Source of the DNA: an uncultured Pseudomonadota bacterium
GTDB taxonomy: Bacteria; Pseudomonadota; Gammaproteobacteria; Burkholderiales; Burkholderiaceae
Assembly (NCBI GenBank): GCA_946480245.1
Contig: CAMLIZ010000012.1
Location: 1 to 46,606 of the forward strand
Length of the DNA stretch: 46,606 bases
Direction of reading: 5' to 3'
The notes below the pieces were generated by a model. That model made no database searches. It had not been told where the DNA came from and saw only the letters and a program-made list of their open reading frames with translations. Shown here piece after piece: positions 16,055 to 23,891 of the stretch. Numbering within the stretch: the first letter of the stretch is position 1; each line of letters opens with the position of its first letter. The translations under genes and the position numbers were made by a program.

Positions 16055-16834
16055 ATGCTGCTGCTCCTCTCGCCCGCCAAGACGCTCGACTACGACTCGC
16101 CGATCTCGCAAGCCATGTTCGACCGCGCCCAGCCGCCGCGCTTCGTGGCCCGCTCGGCCGAACTGGTGAAGGTGCTCAAGCGCAAGAGCGCCGACGAGAT
16201 CGCCGAGCTGATGCACCTGTCGCCGGTGCTGGCGCAGCTCAATGCCCAGCGCTATGCCGCGTGGTCCAGCGACTTCTGCGAGAGCAACAGCCGCCCGGCA
16301 CTGCTGGCCTTCAACGGCGACGTGTACGAAGGCCTGGGCGCCGGCACGCTCACGCCCGCGGCGCTGGCGTGGGCCCAGCAGCACGTGGTGATCCTCAGCG
16401 GCCTGTACGGTGCGCTGCAGCCGATGGACCTGATGCAGCCCTACCGGCTGGAGATGGGCACGCCGCTGGTCACCAGCAAGGGCAAGGGCCTGTATGCGTT
16501 CTGGGGCGACACGGTGTCGCAGTACCTCAACGAGCGCCTGGCCGGCGAGGCCGCGCCGGTGGTGGTGAACCTGGCCTCGCAGGAGTACTTCAAGGTGGTG
16601 CGGCGCAAGGCGCTGAACGCGCGCGTGGTCGAGTGCGTGTTCGAGGACTGGAAGGACGGCCGCTACAAGGTCATCAGCTTCTTCGCCAAGCGCGCCCGCG
16701 GCCTGATGGCGCGCCATGCGGCACTGAAGCGGCCCAAGACGCCGCAGGCGCTGCAGCGGTTCGCACTCGAGGGCTATGCCTTCGATCCGGCCGCGTCCGA
16801 GCCTGACCGCTGGGTGTTCCGGCGCCGCGTGTAG
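16055..16834 (+). CDS. yaaA: Peroxide stress protein YaaA
   Basis: 259 residues. The N-terminus MLLLLSPAKTLDYDSP is the family signature. Further conserved blocks are FNGDVYEGLGAGTLT, ILSGLYGALQPMDLMQPYRLE and VVNLASQEYFKVV, and a C-terminal KVISFFAKRARGLMARH. In E. coli YaaA lowers free intracellular iron during hydrogen peroxide stress and has a DNA-binding fold with a helix-hairpin-helix. The length is normal. It stands alone with a short promoter gap and a possible leaderless start. It fits with the other peroxide genes in the window but is not linked to them in an operon. Confidence 0.96.
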   Translation: MLLLLSPAKTLDYDSPISQAMFDRAQPPRFVARSAELVKVLKRKSADEIAELMHLSPVLAQLNAQRYAAWSSDFCESNSRPALLAFNGDVYEGLGAGTLTPAALAWAQQHVVILSGLYGALQPMDLMQPYRLEMGTPLVTSKGKGLYAFWGDTVSQYLNERLAGEAAPVVVNLASQEYFKVVRRKALNARVVECVFEDWKDGRYKVISFFAKRARGLMARHAALKRPKTPQALQRFALEGYAFDPAASEPDRWVFRRRV

Positions 16835-16846
16835 CGGCCACCGCCT

Positions 16847-17251
16847 TCAACGACGCTCGATCATCTTCCAGCCGTTGCCCGACGGATCGCGGAAGCCGGC
16901 GTCCACCGTGCCATAGCGGTCCATCGGCTCCTGCGTGAACTCCACGCCGCGGGCGCGCAAGCGCTCGTACGCCGCGCGGCAGTCGTCCACCGCCAGCACC
17001 AGCGGCGGCATCGCGCCCTTGGCCACCAGCGCACGCGCTGCCTGCGCGGTGGCCTCGTCGTGCACCGGCGGGCCGGGCTGGAACAGGCCGAGCTGGAACG
17101 ACGGCTGCTCCGGGTGCTGCACGGTCAGCCAGCGATACGGGCCGTTGCCCACGTCGGTGTGCACGCGAAACCCCAGCTTGTCGACGTAGAACGCCAGCGC
17201 TTCATCCTGGTCCCGCACGTACAGGCCTGCAACTTCAACACCTTGGCTCAT
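16847..17251 (-). CDS. VOC (glyoxalase-like) family protein
   Basis: 134 residues. The start ATG overlaps the stop of the AraC-type regulator by 4 bases. Two beta-alpha-beta-beta-beta VOC modules are visible: GVEVAGLYVRDQDEALAFYV at the start and MPPLVLAVDDCRAAYERLRA in the second half, ending DPSGNGWKMIER. The second module resembles bleomycin-resistance/dioxygenase-like VOC proteins; a metal-site glutamate near the end (M-I-E-R-R) is retained. The natural substrate is unknown. Coupling to a regulator suggests a small, inducible two-gene unit. Confidence 0.88.
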   Translation of the reverse strand: MSQGVEVAGLYVRDQDEALAFYVDKLGFRVHTDVGNGPYRWLTVQHPEQPSFQLGLFQPGPPVHDEATAQAARALVAKGAMPPLVLAVDDCRAAYERLRARGVEFTQEPMDRYGTVDAGFRDPSGNGWKMIERR

Positions 17252-17733
17252 GGCATCTCCTTGGGTTCGGAGCGATTTATACCGGCCGCCTTGCGGCGCC
17301 GCTTCTCCGAAACTGCGGTGGTCAGGTGCGGCCGGTGCGCCGCGCTGAGCACGCAGGCCGGCACCGGCGCCAGCTGTTGCGCCAGGCCGAGGGCGCGCGC
17401 CCGCACCACGCTCGGGCTCTCGCCGGTGATGTCGCGAAAGGTGCGGCCGAAGGTGCCCAGGCTTTCCCAGCCGGTCTGGAACGCGATGTCGGTGATGGGC
17501 AGGTCGGTGTCGCGCAGCAGCGCCGTGGCGCGCTCGATGCGCCGCGTGAGCAGGTAGCGGTGCGGCGGCACGCCGAAGGCCTGCTTGAACGAGCGCGCGA
17601 AGTGCGCCTCGGACACGCCGCTCACCTGCGCCAGCCGGCGCACCGGCCAGGCCTCGTGCGAGGCCGCATCCATGCGGTCCTTGGCGCGCAGCAGGCGGCG
17701 CAGCAGCTGCGGATCCTGGTCGGCAGGGATCAC
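17248..17733 (-). CDS. AraC-family transcriptional regulator (HTH only)
   Basis: 161 residues from GTG 17733, 4 bases after the CDF transporter stop. Residues about 25-110 are a full AraC DNA-binding domain with two helix-turn-helix units: VRRLAQVSGVSEAHFARSFK, then LPITDIAFQTGWESLGTFGR followed by FRDITGESPS. There is no N-terminal effector-binding cupin domain, so it is a short AraC protein. The 50-residue basic tail (SEKRRRKAAGINRSEPKEMP) is unusual. Its partner is the VOC gene with which it overlaps. Confidence 0.92.
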   Translation of the reverse strand: MIPADQDPQLLRRLLRAKDRMDAASHEAWPVRRLAQVSGVSEAHFARSFKQAFGVPPHRYLLTRRIERATALLRDTDLPITDIAFQTGWESLGTFGRTFRDITGESPSVVRARALGLAQQLAPVPACVLSAAHRPHLTTAVSEKRRRKAAGINRSEPKEMP

Positions 17734-17737
17734 GCGG

Positions 17738-18691
17738 TCACCGCGCCGGGGTGAGCGCCGCGTGGTCGCGGTCGGGGCGGTGCCAGGGATCGACGTGCGT
17801 CATGAGGTTGAGCACGCGGTGGTGCTGCATCACGCGCTTGCGCGCCTCCACCGCGATGTCGTGCCCGGCCTCGACGCTCAGCGTGCCATCGACCTCGATG
17901 TGCGCGTCCACCACGATCATGTCGCCCATCTTGCGGGTGCGGATGTCGTGCACGCCGAGGATGCCCGGCGTGGCTTCCAGCGTGCGGCGGATCGAGGCCA
18001 CCTCCTCGTCATCGATCGCCCGATCCATCAGGTCGTGCAGCGCGTCCCAGCCGAAGCTCCAGCCCATCTTGGCCACCATGAAGCCCACGATGGCGGCGGC
18101 GATCGGGTCCAGGATCGGATACCCGGCCAGGTTGCCGACGATGCCGATGCCCACCACCAGGGACGAGGCTGCGTCGGAGCGCGCGTGCCAGGCATTGGCC
18201 ACCAGCATGCTCGACTTCACCCGCTTGGCCACCCTCAGCATGTAGCGGAACAGCAGCTCCTTGGCGGTCAGTGCGGCGGCCGCCATCCACAGGGCCGCCA
18301 CGTGGACCTTGGCCACGCTCTCGGGCTGCTCCAGCTTGAGAATCGCCGACCACAGCATGCCCAGCCCCACCGCGAGCAGCAGCACCCCCAGCGCCAGCGA
18401 GGCGGCGGTCTCGAACCGATGGTGGCCGTACGGGTGGTCGGTGTCGGCGTCCTTCTGGCTGTGGTGGCTCGCGAACAGCACGACGAAGTCGGCCACCAGG
18501 TCCGACAGCGAGTGGATGCCGTCGGCGATCAAGCCCTGGGATTTCGCCAGCACGCCGGCGACGATCTGCCCGGTGGTCAGCGTCAGGTTGACCGCCACGC
18601 TGACCCAGGTGCTGCGCGACGCGGCGGCGGCGCGCTCGGCGGGGCTGTGTTCGAGGTCTTCGGTGTCGTCGGGCGGGTCGGGGAATTGCAT
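17738..18691 (-). CDS. Cation diffusion facilitator (CDF) transporter
   Basis: 317 residues from ATG 18691. Six membrane segments are expected. The zinc/iron site motifs are both present: H-x-x-x-D in ADGIHSLSDLVADF (helix 2) and again in NAWHARSDAASS (helix 5). TDHPYGHHRFETAA lies in the loop after helix 2. The cytosolic C-terminal domain has the CDF ferredoxin-like fold (DMIVVDAHIEVDGTLSVEAG). CDF proteins export divalent metals (Zn, Fe, Co, Cd or Mn) using the proton gradient; selectivity cannot be set here. The AraC gene follows by 4 bases. Confidence 0.93.
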   Translation of the reverse strand: MQFPDPPDDTEDLEHSPAERAAAASRSTWVSVAVNLTLTTGQIVAGVLAKSQGLIADGIHSLSDLVADFVVLFASHHSQKDADTDHPYGHHRFETAASLALGVLLLAVGLGMLWSAILKLEQPESVAKVHVAALWMAAAALTAKELLFRYMLRVAKRVKSSMLVANAWHARSDAASSLVVGIGIVGNLAGYPILDPIAAAIVGFMVAKMGWSFGWDALHDLMDRAIDDEEVASIRRTLEATPGILGVHDIRTRKMGDMIVVDAHIEVDGTLSVEAGHDIAVEARKRVMQHHRVLNLMTHVDPWHRPDRDHAALTPAR

Positions 18692-18767
18692 GCAGATGGG
18701 GTGATGCGGCCGTTCACGGCGGGCAGCATAGCGCCGTCCCCTGCGCCGCCGTGCGAAGCCGCATCGC

Positions 18768-19223
18768 CTAGTGCCAGTTGCCGATGCGCAGGTCCTGCGG
18801 CGCCGGCCGGCCATTGCCGGTTTCCACCAGGTCGCGCAGGCTCAGCAGGAAGGTCGCCCACTTGGTGCTGCAGTGGGCGGTGAATTCCACTTCCTCGCGC
18901 CAATGGCGGTGGCCGAACATCACGATCGTGTAGTCGTCCTGCCGCGACAGCAGGAACTCGATCTCCGTGTCCACCCATTCGGCAGGCCCGGCCTTCACGC
19001 CCCAGCGCACCTTCTGATCGGGCACCAGCTCGAGCACCTGCATGTCGAAGCCGCCGATCTCGTCGCCGGTCTCGGTGTGGAAGCGAAACCCGATCTCCTC
19101 GCCGACCTTCGATTTGCCCGTGATGGCGGTGGTCCACCAGCCGGCCAGGCCGTCGATGGTGGACAGTGCTGCATAGACCTGGGAAACGGGCGCCTTGATG
19201 CCGACGCGATGAACGATATCCAT
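18768..19223 (-). CDS. SRPBCC/AHSA1-like protein
   Basis: 151 residues from ATG 19223 with GGAG 7 bases upstream. The START/Bet v1-like fold is recognisable from VGIKAPVSQVYAALSTIDGL, then WWTTAITG and RWGVKAGPAEWVDTEIEF, and the end TKWATFLLSLRDLVETGNGR. Family members bind small hydrophobic ligands, act as Hsp90 co-chaperone-like proteins, or pair with ArsR regulators. No signal peptide or membrane segment is present. It precedes the CDF gene by 76 bases on the same strand, so the four minus-strand genes may form one transcript. Confidence 0.85.
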   Translation of the reverse strand: MDIVHRVGIKAPVSQVYAALSTIDGLAGWWTTAITGKSKVGEEIGFRFHTETGDEIGGFDMQVLELVPDQKVRWGVKAGPAEWVDTEIEFLLSRQDDYTIVMFGHRHWREEVEFTAHCSTKWATFLLSLRDLVETGNGRPAPQDLRIGNWH

Positions 19224-19370
19224 TGCTGATCTCCGATCGGGCACCGAACCATTCGATGCCGCGGGAGGCCAATCTATGGGGGCAAGGGCGCGAGGTGGGA
19301 GTAACAAGATCGTCGCGAATTCACGGTGAGGCAAAGCTCGCGGGTGTGCCCTTGACTCTGCGCAATAGCA

Positions 19371-19382
19371 AGGGTTTTCCCT
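19371..19382 (+). promoter_or_regulatory. Inverted repeat AGGG-TTTT-CCCT upstream of a small gene
   Basis: A hyphenated palindrome AGGG-N4-CCCT lies in the 235-base gap (19224-19458) between the SRPBCC gene and the 78-residue ORF. TTGACT (19352-19357), a -35-like hexamer, lies 13 bases upstream, so the repeat would sit across the spacer and -10 region. That is a typical operator position. No matching regulator is recognised. The rest of the gap holds nothing else I can identify. Confidence 0.4.
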
Positions 19383-19458
19383 AGGCGCATAGTGCCTGCA
19401 CCGGCAACAGAACCAGCTACCCACAAGGTCGCGCTGCAAGCCGGATCGGGAACTCACA

Positions 19459-19695
19459 ATGTCTACCTACCTTCATGTCCAAGCGCCGGCGCGGCCGGCA
19501 TCTCCCCGCAACGCTCCGTTCCTGGGGCGCCTGCTCGAAGCGGTTCAGGCGTATCTCAAGGCGCAACGCGCGCAACACGAGGCGCGCCAACGTGTGCGCG
19601 ATGCCATGCGCGTGCGCGCGTTGGCCGACAGCATGCAGCCGTACGACCCGGGCATGGCCAGCGATCTGCGCTGCGCAGTCGACCGCTACTACTGA
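19459..19695 (+). CDS. Small helical protein, unknown
   Basis: 78 residues from ATG 19459. After a proline-rich N-terminus (MSTYLHVQAPARPASPRNAP), residues 22-60 form a strongly amphipathic, basic helix region (VQAYLKAQRAQHEARQRVRD). The end is acidic to neutral (DPGMASDLRCAVDRYY). No family is recognised. Reality is supported by a promoter-like gap upstream, codon usage like its neighbours, and a following gene only 15 bases away. It could be a stress-induced or DNA/RNA-associated small protein; that is only a guess from charge. Confidence 0.65.
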   Translation: MSTYLHVQAPARPASPRNAPFLGRLLEAVQAYLKAQRAQHEARQRVRDAMRVRALADSMQPYDPGMASDLRCAVDRYY

Positions 19696-19710
19696 TCCGA
19701 CCTCGCCCCG

Positions 19711-20205
19711 ATGAAGACCGGATTCTTCCGGCTTGGTGAGGGCGATCGTGCGGCGCTCACGCAGCACCTGCTGCGACTGAACGGCAAGGACCGCCAGCTG
19801 CGGTTCTTTCATGCGGTGGACGACGCGCAGATCGTTCGGTTCGTGCAGTCGCTGCCGATGGGCCAGCTCCTGGGCTTCTTTCTGCACGGGCAGCTGGTGG
19901 GCAGCGCCACGGTGATGGCGGACGCGCGACACACGCTCGAATTCGCCGTGACCGTGGACGAGCCGCTGCGCGGCAACGGCATCGCGAGCGAACTGCTGGC
20001 CTACGGGATCGACACCGCGGATGACGAGGACGAACGCCTCGTCATCCACCACCTGGTCGAGAACACTGCGATGGCAGCGGTGCACCGCAGGCTGCCGTCC
20101 AGGCGGCACCTGGAGTGCGGCGAGGTGGATGTGGTGATCGACCTGAAGGCGCTGAGGCAGGAGCGGCAGAAGGCCTTCGGGCTGCTTTGCGGCGCGGAGG
20201 CATGA
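19711..20205 (+). CDS. GNAT family N-acetyltransferase
   Basis: 164 residues. ATG 19711 follows the small gene by 15 bases; no strong ribosome site is visible. The GNAT fold appears as GQLLGFFLHGQLVGSATVMA (strands 2-4), with the acetyl-CoA loop in TVDEPLRGNGIASELLAYGI (R-G-N-G-I-A). The N-terminal RFFHAV segment resembles the short GNAT proteins found fused to or beside protein-acetylating enzymes. After the CoA motif, the C-terminal strands seem short (VIHHLVENTAMAAVHRRLPS). The acceptor is unknown. Confidence 0.82.
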   Translation: MKTGFFRLGEGDRAALTQHLLRLNGKDRQLRFFHAVDDAQIVRFVQSLPMGQLLGFFLHGQLVGSATVMADARHTLEFAVTVDEPLRGNGIASELLAYGIDTADDEDERLVIHHLVENTAMAAVHRRLPSRRHLECGEVDVVIDLKALRQERQKAFGLLCGAEA

Positions 20206-20223
20206 AGCGCACGATGGCCGCCA

Positions 20224-22290
20224 TCACATCGACAGTCCGATGTCGCCTTCGAGCACCGAAGTCTTGAGTTGCGGGCGCTCATCGCTTTTCCACAGCGCGG
20301 CCGTGTGCACTACCCGATACCGGATGGGCCCGCCGTCCGGTCGTTCACTGCGCGCGACGGGACGCGGGATGCAGACGAATTCGGTGCGCATCTCGTCGGC
20401 CGACAACCTCACCTTCGCATAACCGTGCCCTCCCAGATCGACGAACTCGAGGTGGGGCGCGAGATCCGGGTTGGACAGCGACCGTGCGCGCTGGAGGTCG
20501 AAGCTCTTCGCATATTCGAGGCACGCGCGCACACCGTGCTTGAGCAGCATGTTGTAGGTCCAGTCGGGCGTCGCCTGCGCGCCACGGTCGGCGAGAAACA
20601 GCGGTCGTAGCGCAGCGTCCTTCGGCAGGCTGTGCTCGAGGGCCTCCATGGCGCCGGGGCTGGTGAGCGACCCGCCCACGAAGCTCAAGCCGACCGGCTC
20701 GAACTTTCCGGGCGGAAGGTCCGCCGCGGCATAGCCGGCCCAGAAGCTGTGGCGATCGCCCGAGACGATCGCGAAACCGGTGATCTTCGCGTCGCGCACG
20801 AGACCGTAGATCTCCGCACGCTCCGCATACGCGGTGCCGTAGTCGCCGCCGCCCAGGGACGCGAACGCGCCGTCCTTGGGCCAGGGCTCCTTCGTCAGAC
20901 CCGCCGGCAGGTTCTGCGGGTCGGCGCGGCGGTCGAGCGTGCCCAGCGAGTTGCCCCAGATCTTCCACACCGCGGTGGAGTGCTTGAGCTGGCCCTTGAA
21001 CCAGGCCTTCTGCTGCGCACCGAGGATCGTCTGCGGCGGCGCGTTGCGCTGTGGGTTGGGAACGTGGGCATCGTTGAACCGGATTTGCGCCGGGGGGTTG
21101 CCGCCGTCGAAGCCGCGCCCGCCGTCCAGGACCCGCATCCCGGACTCGGGGAACATGTCGATGAACTCCTCGCCGCCGAGCTTGCCGAGAGATGGATCGC
21201 TGAAAGGGTCCAGGCTGCGATAGCTATGCTGGTCGGTGATGATGAGGTCCAGGCACTGGCCATACCGCAGCGCGCGGTATCCCTTCAGGCTGTTGATCGC
21301 CGTCAGGTTGTTGGGCTCGACCCCCAACCCATCGCTGTCGAACTCCTTGATCGCAACGTCCTTCACCGCCGGTGGATCGAAGCGCTCGAGCGAGCCACTC
21401 GGTGGGGCGACGCGCGCGGGGATGTATTCGAACCAAGCCTGGTTCGCAGCGATCTTGACGCTCTGGCCCGGCCGCTCGAACGGCCCCGCCTTGACGATGC
21501 TCTGCCACCCTTGCCATGAGAACTCATGGTTGTCCCAGATGGCGACGAACGGCCAGCGAGCGCGCGCATCCTGCAGGTCGGGATCGGTGAGGTAGCCCTT
21601 GTAGATGGCCCGATAGCCGTCGACCGTCAGCGGGATGTGGAAGTGGCCGATCTTGTGGCCGTCCGGAATGCGCGCGACCTCGTAGATGGTGCGGTCGAAG
21701 CGCGTCTTCACCTCGTCCGGATACTCGATCACCTCGTAGATGAAATCGCCCAGGTGCAGCACGAAGCCGAGCTGCTCGGCCGCGGGTGCGCGCTCATCTT
21801 CGTAGATCATCCGACGATAGGCGTTGAGCTTGCCCTCGTTGACATCCTGGCAGCTCACGAACGCGAAGTGCACGGTGCGCGGATCGTCCGGCAGCGGCGC
21901 CGTGATGGTGCGGCCGAGCCGGCTGCCGTTGCCGTCGGCGTCCGTGAACCGATACCAGTAGACGCGCGCCGGCTCGAGCCCTCCTATCAGTACGCGCGTG
22001 GTCCAGTCCGACGCGCTGGAGACCGGCGCCTGCGCCTGCGCGATGACGCGCTGGAACGCTTCGTCCTCGGCGACCTCGACGGTCAGCAGATGGCGCATGC
22101 CCTCGGCGAACGGACGCCTGGTCCAGAGGATGACGCTGTGCGCATCGGGATCGCCCGAGGCGACCCCGTGCGGATACAGATCACGCCGCTCATGCCAGTC
22201 GACCCCCGAGCCCCGTGCGGGTCGCACCCACGCCAGCGAAGCACCGAGAGCGGCTGCGGTCTCGAGAAAGGATCGGCGGGTGATCTTCAT
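20224..22290 (-). CDS. phoD: Alkaline phosphatase D family (PhoD-like), Tat-exported
   Basis: 688 residues from ATG 22290. A twin-arginine signal is clear: TRRSFLETAAALGASLAW. The N-terminal PhoD domain follows (YPHGVASGDPDAHSVILWTR), then the metallophosphatase core with FVSCQDVNEGKLNAYRRMIY, LHLGDFIYEVIEY, IWDNHEFSWQGWQ and VSGDRHSFWAGYA, the blocks holding metal ligands. PhoD enzymes are periplasmic or cell-surface phosphodiesterases/phosphomonoesterases using Fe and Ca, usually phosphate-regulated. I see no clear Pho box in the 80-base gap upstream. It follows the CBS gene on the same strand but is likely an independent unit. Confidence 0.93.
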   Translation of the reverse strand: MKITRRSFLETAAALGASLAWVRPARGSGVDWHERRDLYPHGVASGDPDAHSVILWTRRPFAEGMRHLLTVEVAEDEAFQRVIAQAQAPVSSASDWTTRVLIGGLEPARVYWYRFTDADGNGSRLGRTITAPLPDDPRTVHFAFVSCQDVNEGKLNAYRRMIYEDERAPAAEQLGFVLHLGDFIYEVIEYPDEVKTRFDRTIYEVARIPDGHKIGHFHIPLTVDGYRAIYKGYLTDPDLQDARARWPFVAIWDNHEFSWQGWQSIVKAGPFERPGQSVKIAANQAWFEYIPARVAPPSGSLERFDPPAVKDVAIKEFDSDGLGVEPNNLTAINSLKGYRALRYGQCLDLIITDQHSYRSLDPFSDPSLGKLGGEEFIDMFPESGMRVLDGGRGFDGGNPPAQIRFNDAHVPNPQRNAPPQTILGAQQKAWFKGQLKHSTAVWKIWGNSLGTLDRRADPQNLPAGLTKEPWPKDGAFASLGGGDYGTAYAERAEIYGLVRDAKITGFAIVSGDRHSFWAGYAAADLPPGKFEPVGLSFVGGSLTSPGAMEALEHSLPKDAALRPLFLADRGAQATPDWTYNMLLKHGVRACLEYAKSFDLQRARSLSNPDLAPHLEFVDLGGHGYAKVRLSADEMRTEFVCIPRPVARSERPDGGPIRYRVVHTAALWKSDERPQLKTSVLEGDIGLSM

Positions 22291-22370
22291 CGTCTCTCTC
22301 TCCGTCCCGGCCGTTGTCAAACGGGATTCGATCTCGCCCACACGCCGCTGCTCACCCCGCGCCCGCGGCC

Positions 22371-22823
22371 TCACCCCAATGCATCGTTCAACTGCGCGTT
22401 GAACTCCGCCAAGGTGAACGCGGTGTTCACCTCGCGCGGCAGCGCGTCACGCGCGGAGAACACGCCGAGCAGGCGTCCGCCGCTCACCACCGGCAGGTGC
22501 CTGAAGCCGCGCTCCAGCATCATCAGCACGGCATCGGCCACCTTGGTGTCGGGCGGCACGCAGATGGGCTCCGGCGTCATCACGGCGGTGACGATGGTGC
22601 GTGCCGGGTCCAGCGCCTTGGCCAGCACGCGCGTCATCAGGTCGCGTTCGGTCAAGATGCCCAGCAGCGTGCCGGCCGCGTCGATGATCAGCACGCTGCC
22701 GCAGTTGGCGTGCGTCATCACGCAGGCGGCTTCGTGCACGGTGGCACCGGGCGGCAGGCTGAGCACATGGCGGCGGCTCATCGATTGCCACAGCGTTCTT
22801 TCGGTGTCGGTGCGCTCTGCCAT
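22371..22823 (-). CDS. Tandem CBS-domain protein
   Basis: 150 residues made up almost entirely of a CBS pair. The first covers about residues 18-70 (LSLPPGATVHEAACVMTHAN, GILTERDLMTRVLAK), the second 80-138 (PICVPPDTKVADAVLMMLER, VFSARDAL). CBS pairs bind adenine nucleotides (AMP, ATP, NAD or S-adenosylmethionine) and regulate partners. It lies 12 bases downstream of korB with its own Shine-Dalgarno (AAGGAG), so it is likely the last gene of the kor operon and may sense energy state for it. Confidence 0.93.
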   Translation of the reverse strand: MAERTDTERTLWQSMSRRHVLSLPPGATVHEAACVMTHANCGSVLIIDAAGTLLGILTERDLMTRVLAKALDPARTIVTAVMTPEPICVPPDTKVADAVLMMLERGFRHLPVVSGGRLLGVFSARDALPREVNTAFTLAEFNAQLNDALG

Positions 22824-22835
22824 CGCATTGCTCCT

Positions 22836-23891
22836 TCAGCGAAGGGACTGGTTCACCTGCTGCAGCGCCGCTGCGCCGGGGCACAGCTCTGCCGCGCCAA
22901 GCGCGTTCAGCGGTGCCTCGCAGGTGTTGAGCGCGGTGTGCAGCTCGGTGGCCACCGGGTCCAGGTAGAGCAGGCCGGTCACCACCTCGCCGCGCGCCGC
23001 ATGCTGCTGCATGTAGCTCATCGCGGCATAGCGGTCCGAAGGGTCGTAGTCGGTGTGCAGCTTGCGCAGGCGCAGCACGCTGCCGTCGTGCTGCGGCACG
23101 TCCACCGCTTCGCCGGGGGCGTAATCGGTGGTGATCTCGCTGCGCGTGCTGATGAAGTCGATGCGGCTGACCGCCTCGTTGTGCTGGCGCACGTAGTCGT
23201 AGCTCTTGGTGCTGCCGGCGTGGTTGTTGAAGGTCACGCAGGGGCTGATCACGTCGATGAAGGCGGCGCCGCCGTGCGCCATGGCGCCCTTGATCAGCGG
23301 CACCAGCTGCGCCTTGTTGCCGGAGAAGCTGCGTGCCACGAAGGTGGCGCCCAGCTGCAGCGCGATGCCCACCAGGTCGATCGGGTTGTCGCTGTTCACC
23401 GCGCCCTTCTTGCTGCGCGACCCCCGGTCGGCGGTGGCGGAGAACTGGCCCTTGGTGAGGCCGTACACGCCGTTGTTCTCCACGATGTAGGCCATGCGCA
23501 CGCCGCGCCGCATGGCGTTGGCAAACTGGCCCAGGCCGATGGAGGCGGAATCGCCGTCACCCGACACGCCCAGGTACAGCAGCTCGCGGTTGGCCAGGTA
23601 GGCGCCGGTGAGCACGCTGGGCATGCGTCCGTGCACGGTGTTGAAGCCGTGCGACGCACCCAGAAAGTAGTCGGGCGTCTTGGAGCTGCAGCCGATGCCC
23701 GAGAGCTTGGCCACGCGGTGCGGCTCGATGTCCAGCTCCCAGCAGGCCTGGATGATCGCGGCCGAGATCGAGTCGTGCCCGCAGCCGGCGCACAAGGTGG
23801 AGATGCGGCCTTCGTAGTCGCGCCGCGTGTAGCCCACGTTGTTGGGCTGCAGGCTGGGATGGTGCAGCCTGGGCTTGGCGATGTAGGTCAC
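22836..23891 (-). CDS. korB: 2-oxoacid:ferredoxin oxidoreductase, beta subunit
   Basis: 351 residues from GTG 23891, overlapping the alpha subunit stop by 4 bases. The TPP-binding motif is visible: YLGVSGDGDSASIGLGQFAN, then YIVENNGVYGLTKGQ. Four cysteines for one [4Fe-4S] cluster are in CAGCGHDS, GIGCSSK and VISPCVTFNNH. Together with KorA it decarboxylates a 2-oxoacid, most probably 2-oxoglutarate, to the acyl-CoA. Its tail after residue 290 is longer than in minimal KorB. The gene follows korC-korA in one coupled operon. Confidence 0.93.
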   Translation of the reverse strand: MTYIAKPRLHHPSLQPNNVGYTRRDYEGRISTLCAGCGHDSISAAIIQACWELDIEPHRVAKLSGIGCSSKTPDYFLGASHGFNTVHGRMPSVLTGAYLANRELLYLGVSGDGDSASIGLGQFANAMRRGVRMAYIVENNGVYGLTKGQFSATADRGSRSKKGAVNSDNPIDLVGIALQLGATFVARSFSGNKAQLVPLIKGAMAHGGAAFIDVISPCVTFNNHAGSTKSYDYVRQHNEAVSRIDFISTRSEITTDYAPGEAVDVPQHDGSVLRLRKLHTDYDPSDRYAAMSYMQQHAARGEVVTGLLYLDPVATELHTALNTCEAPLNALGAAELCPGAAALQQVNQSLR

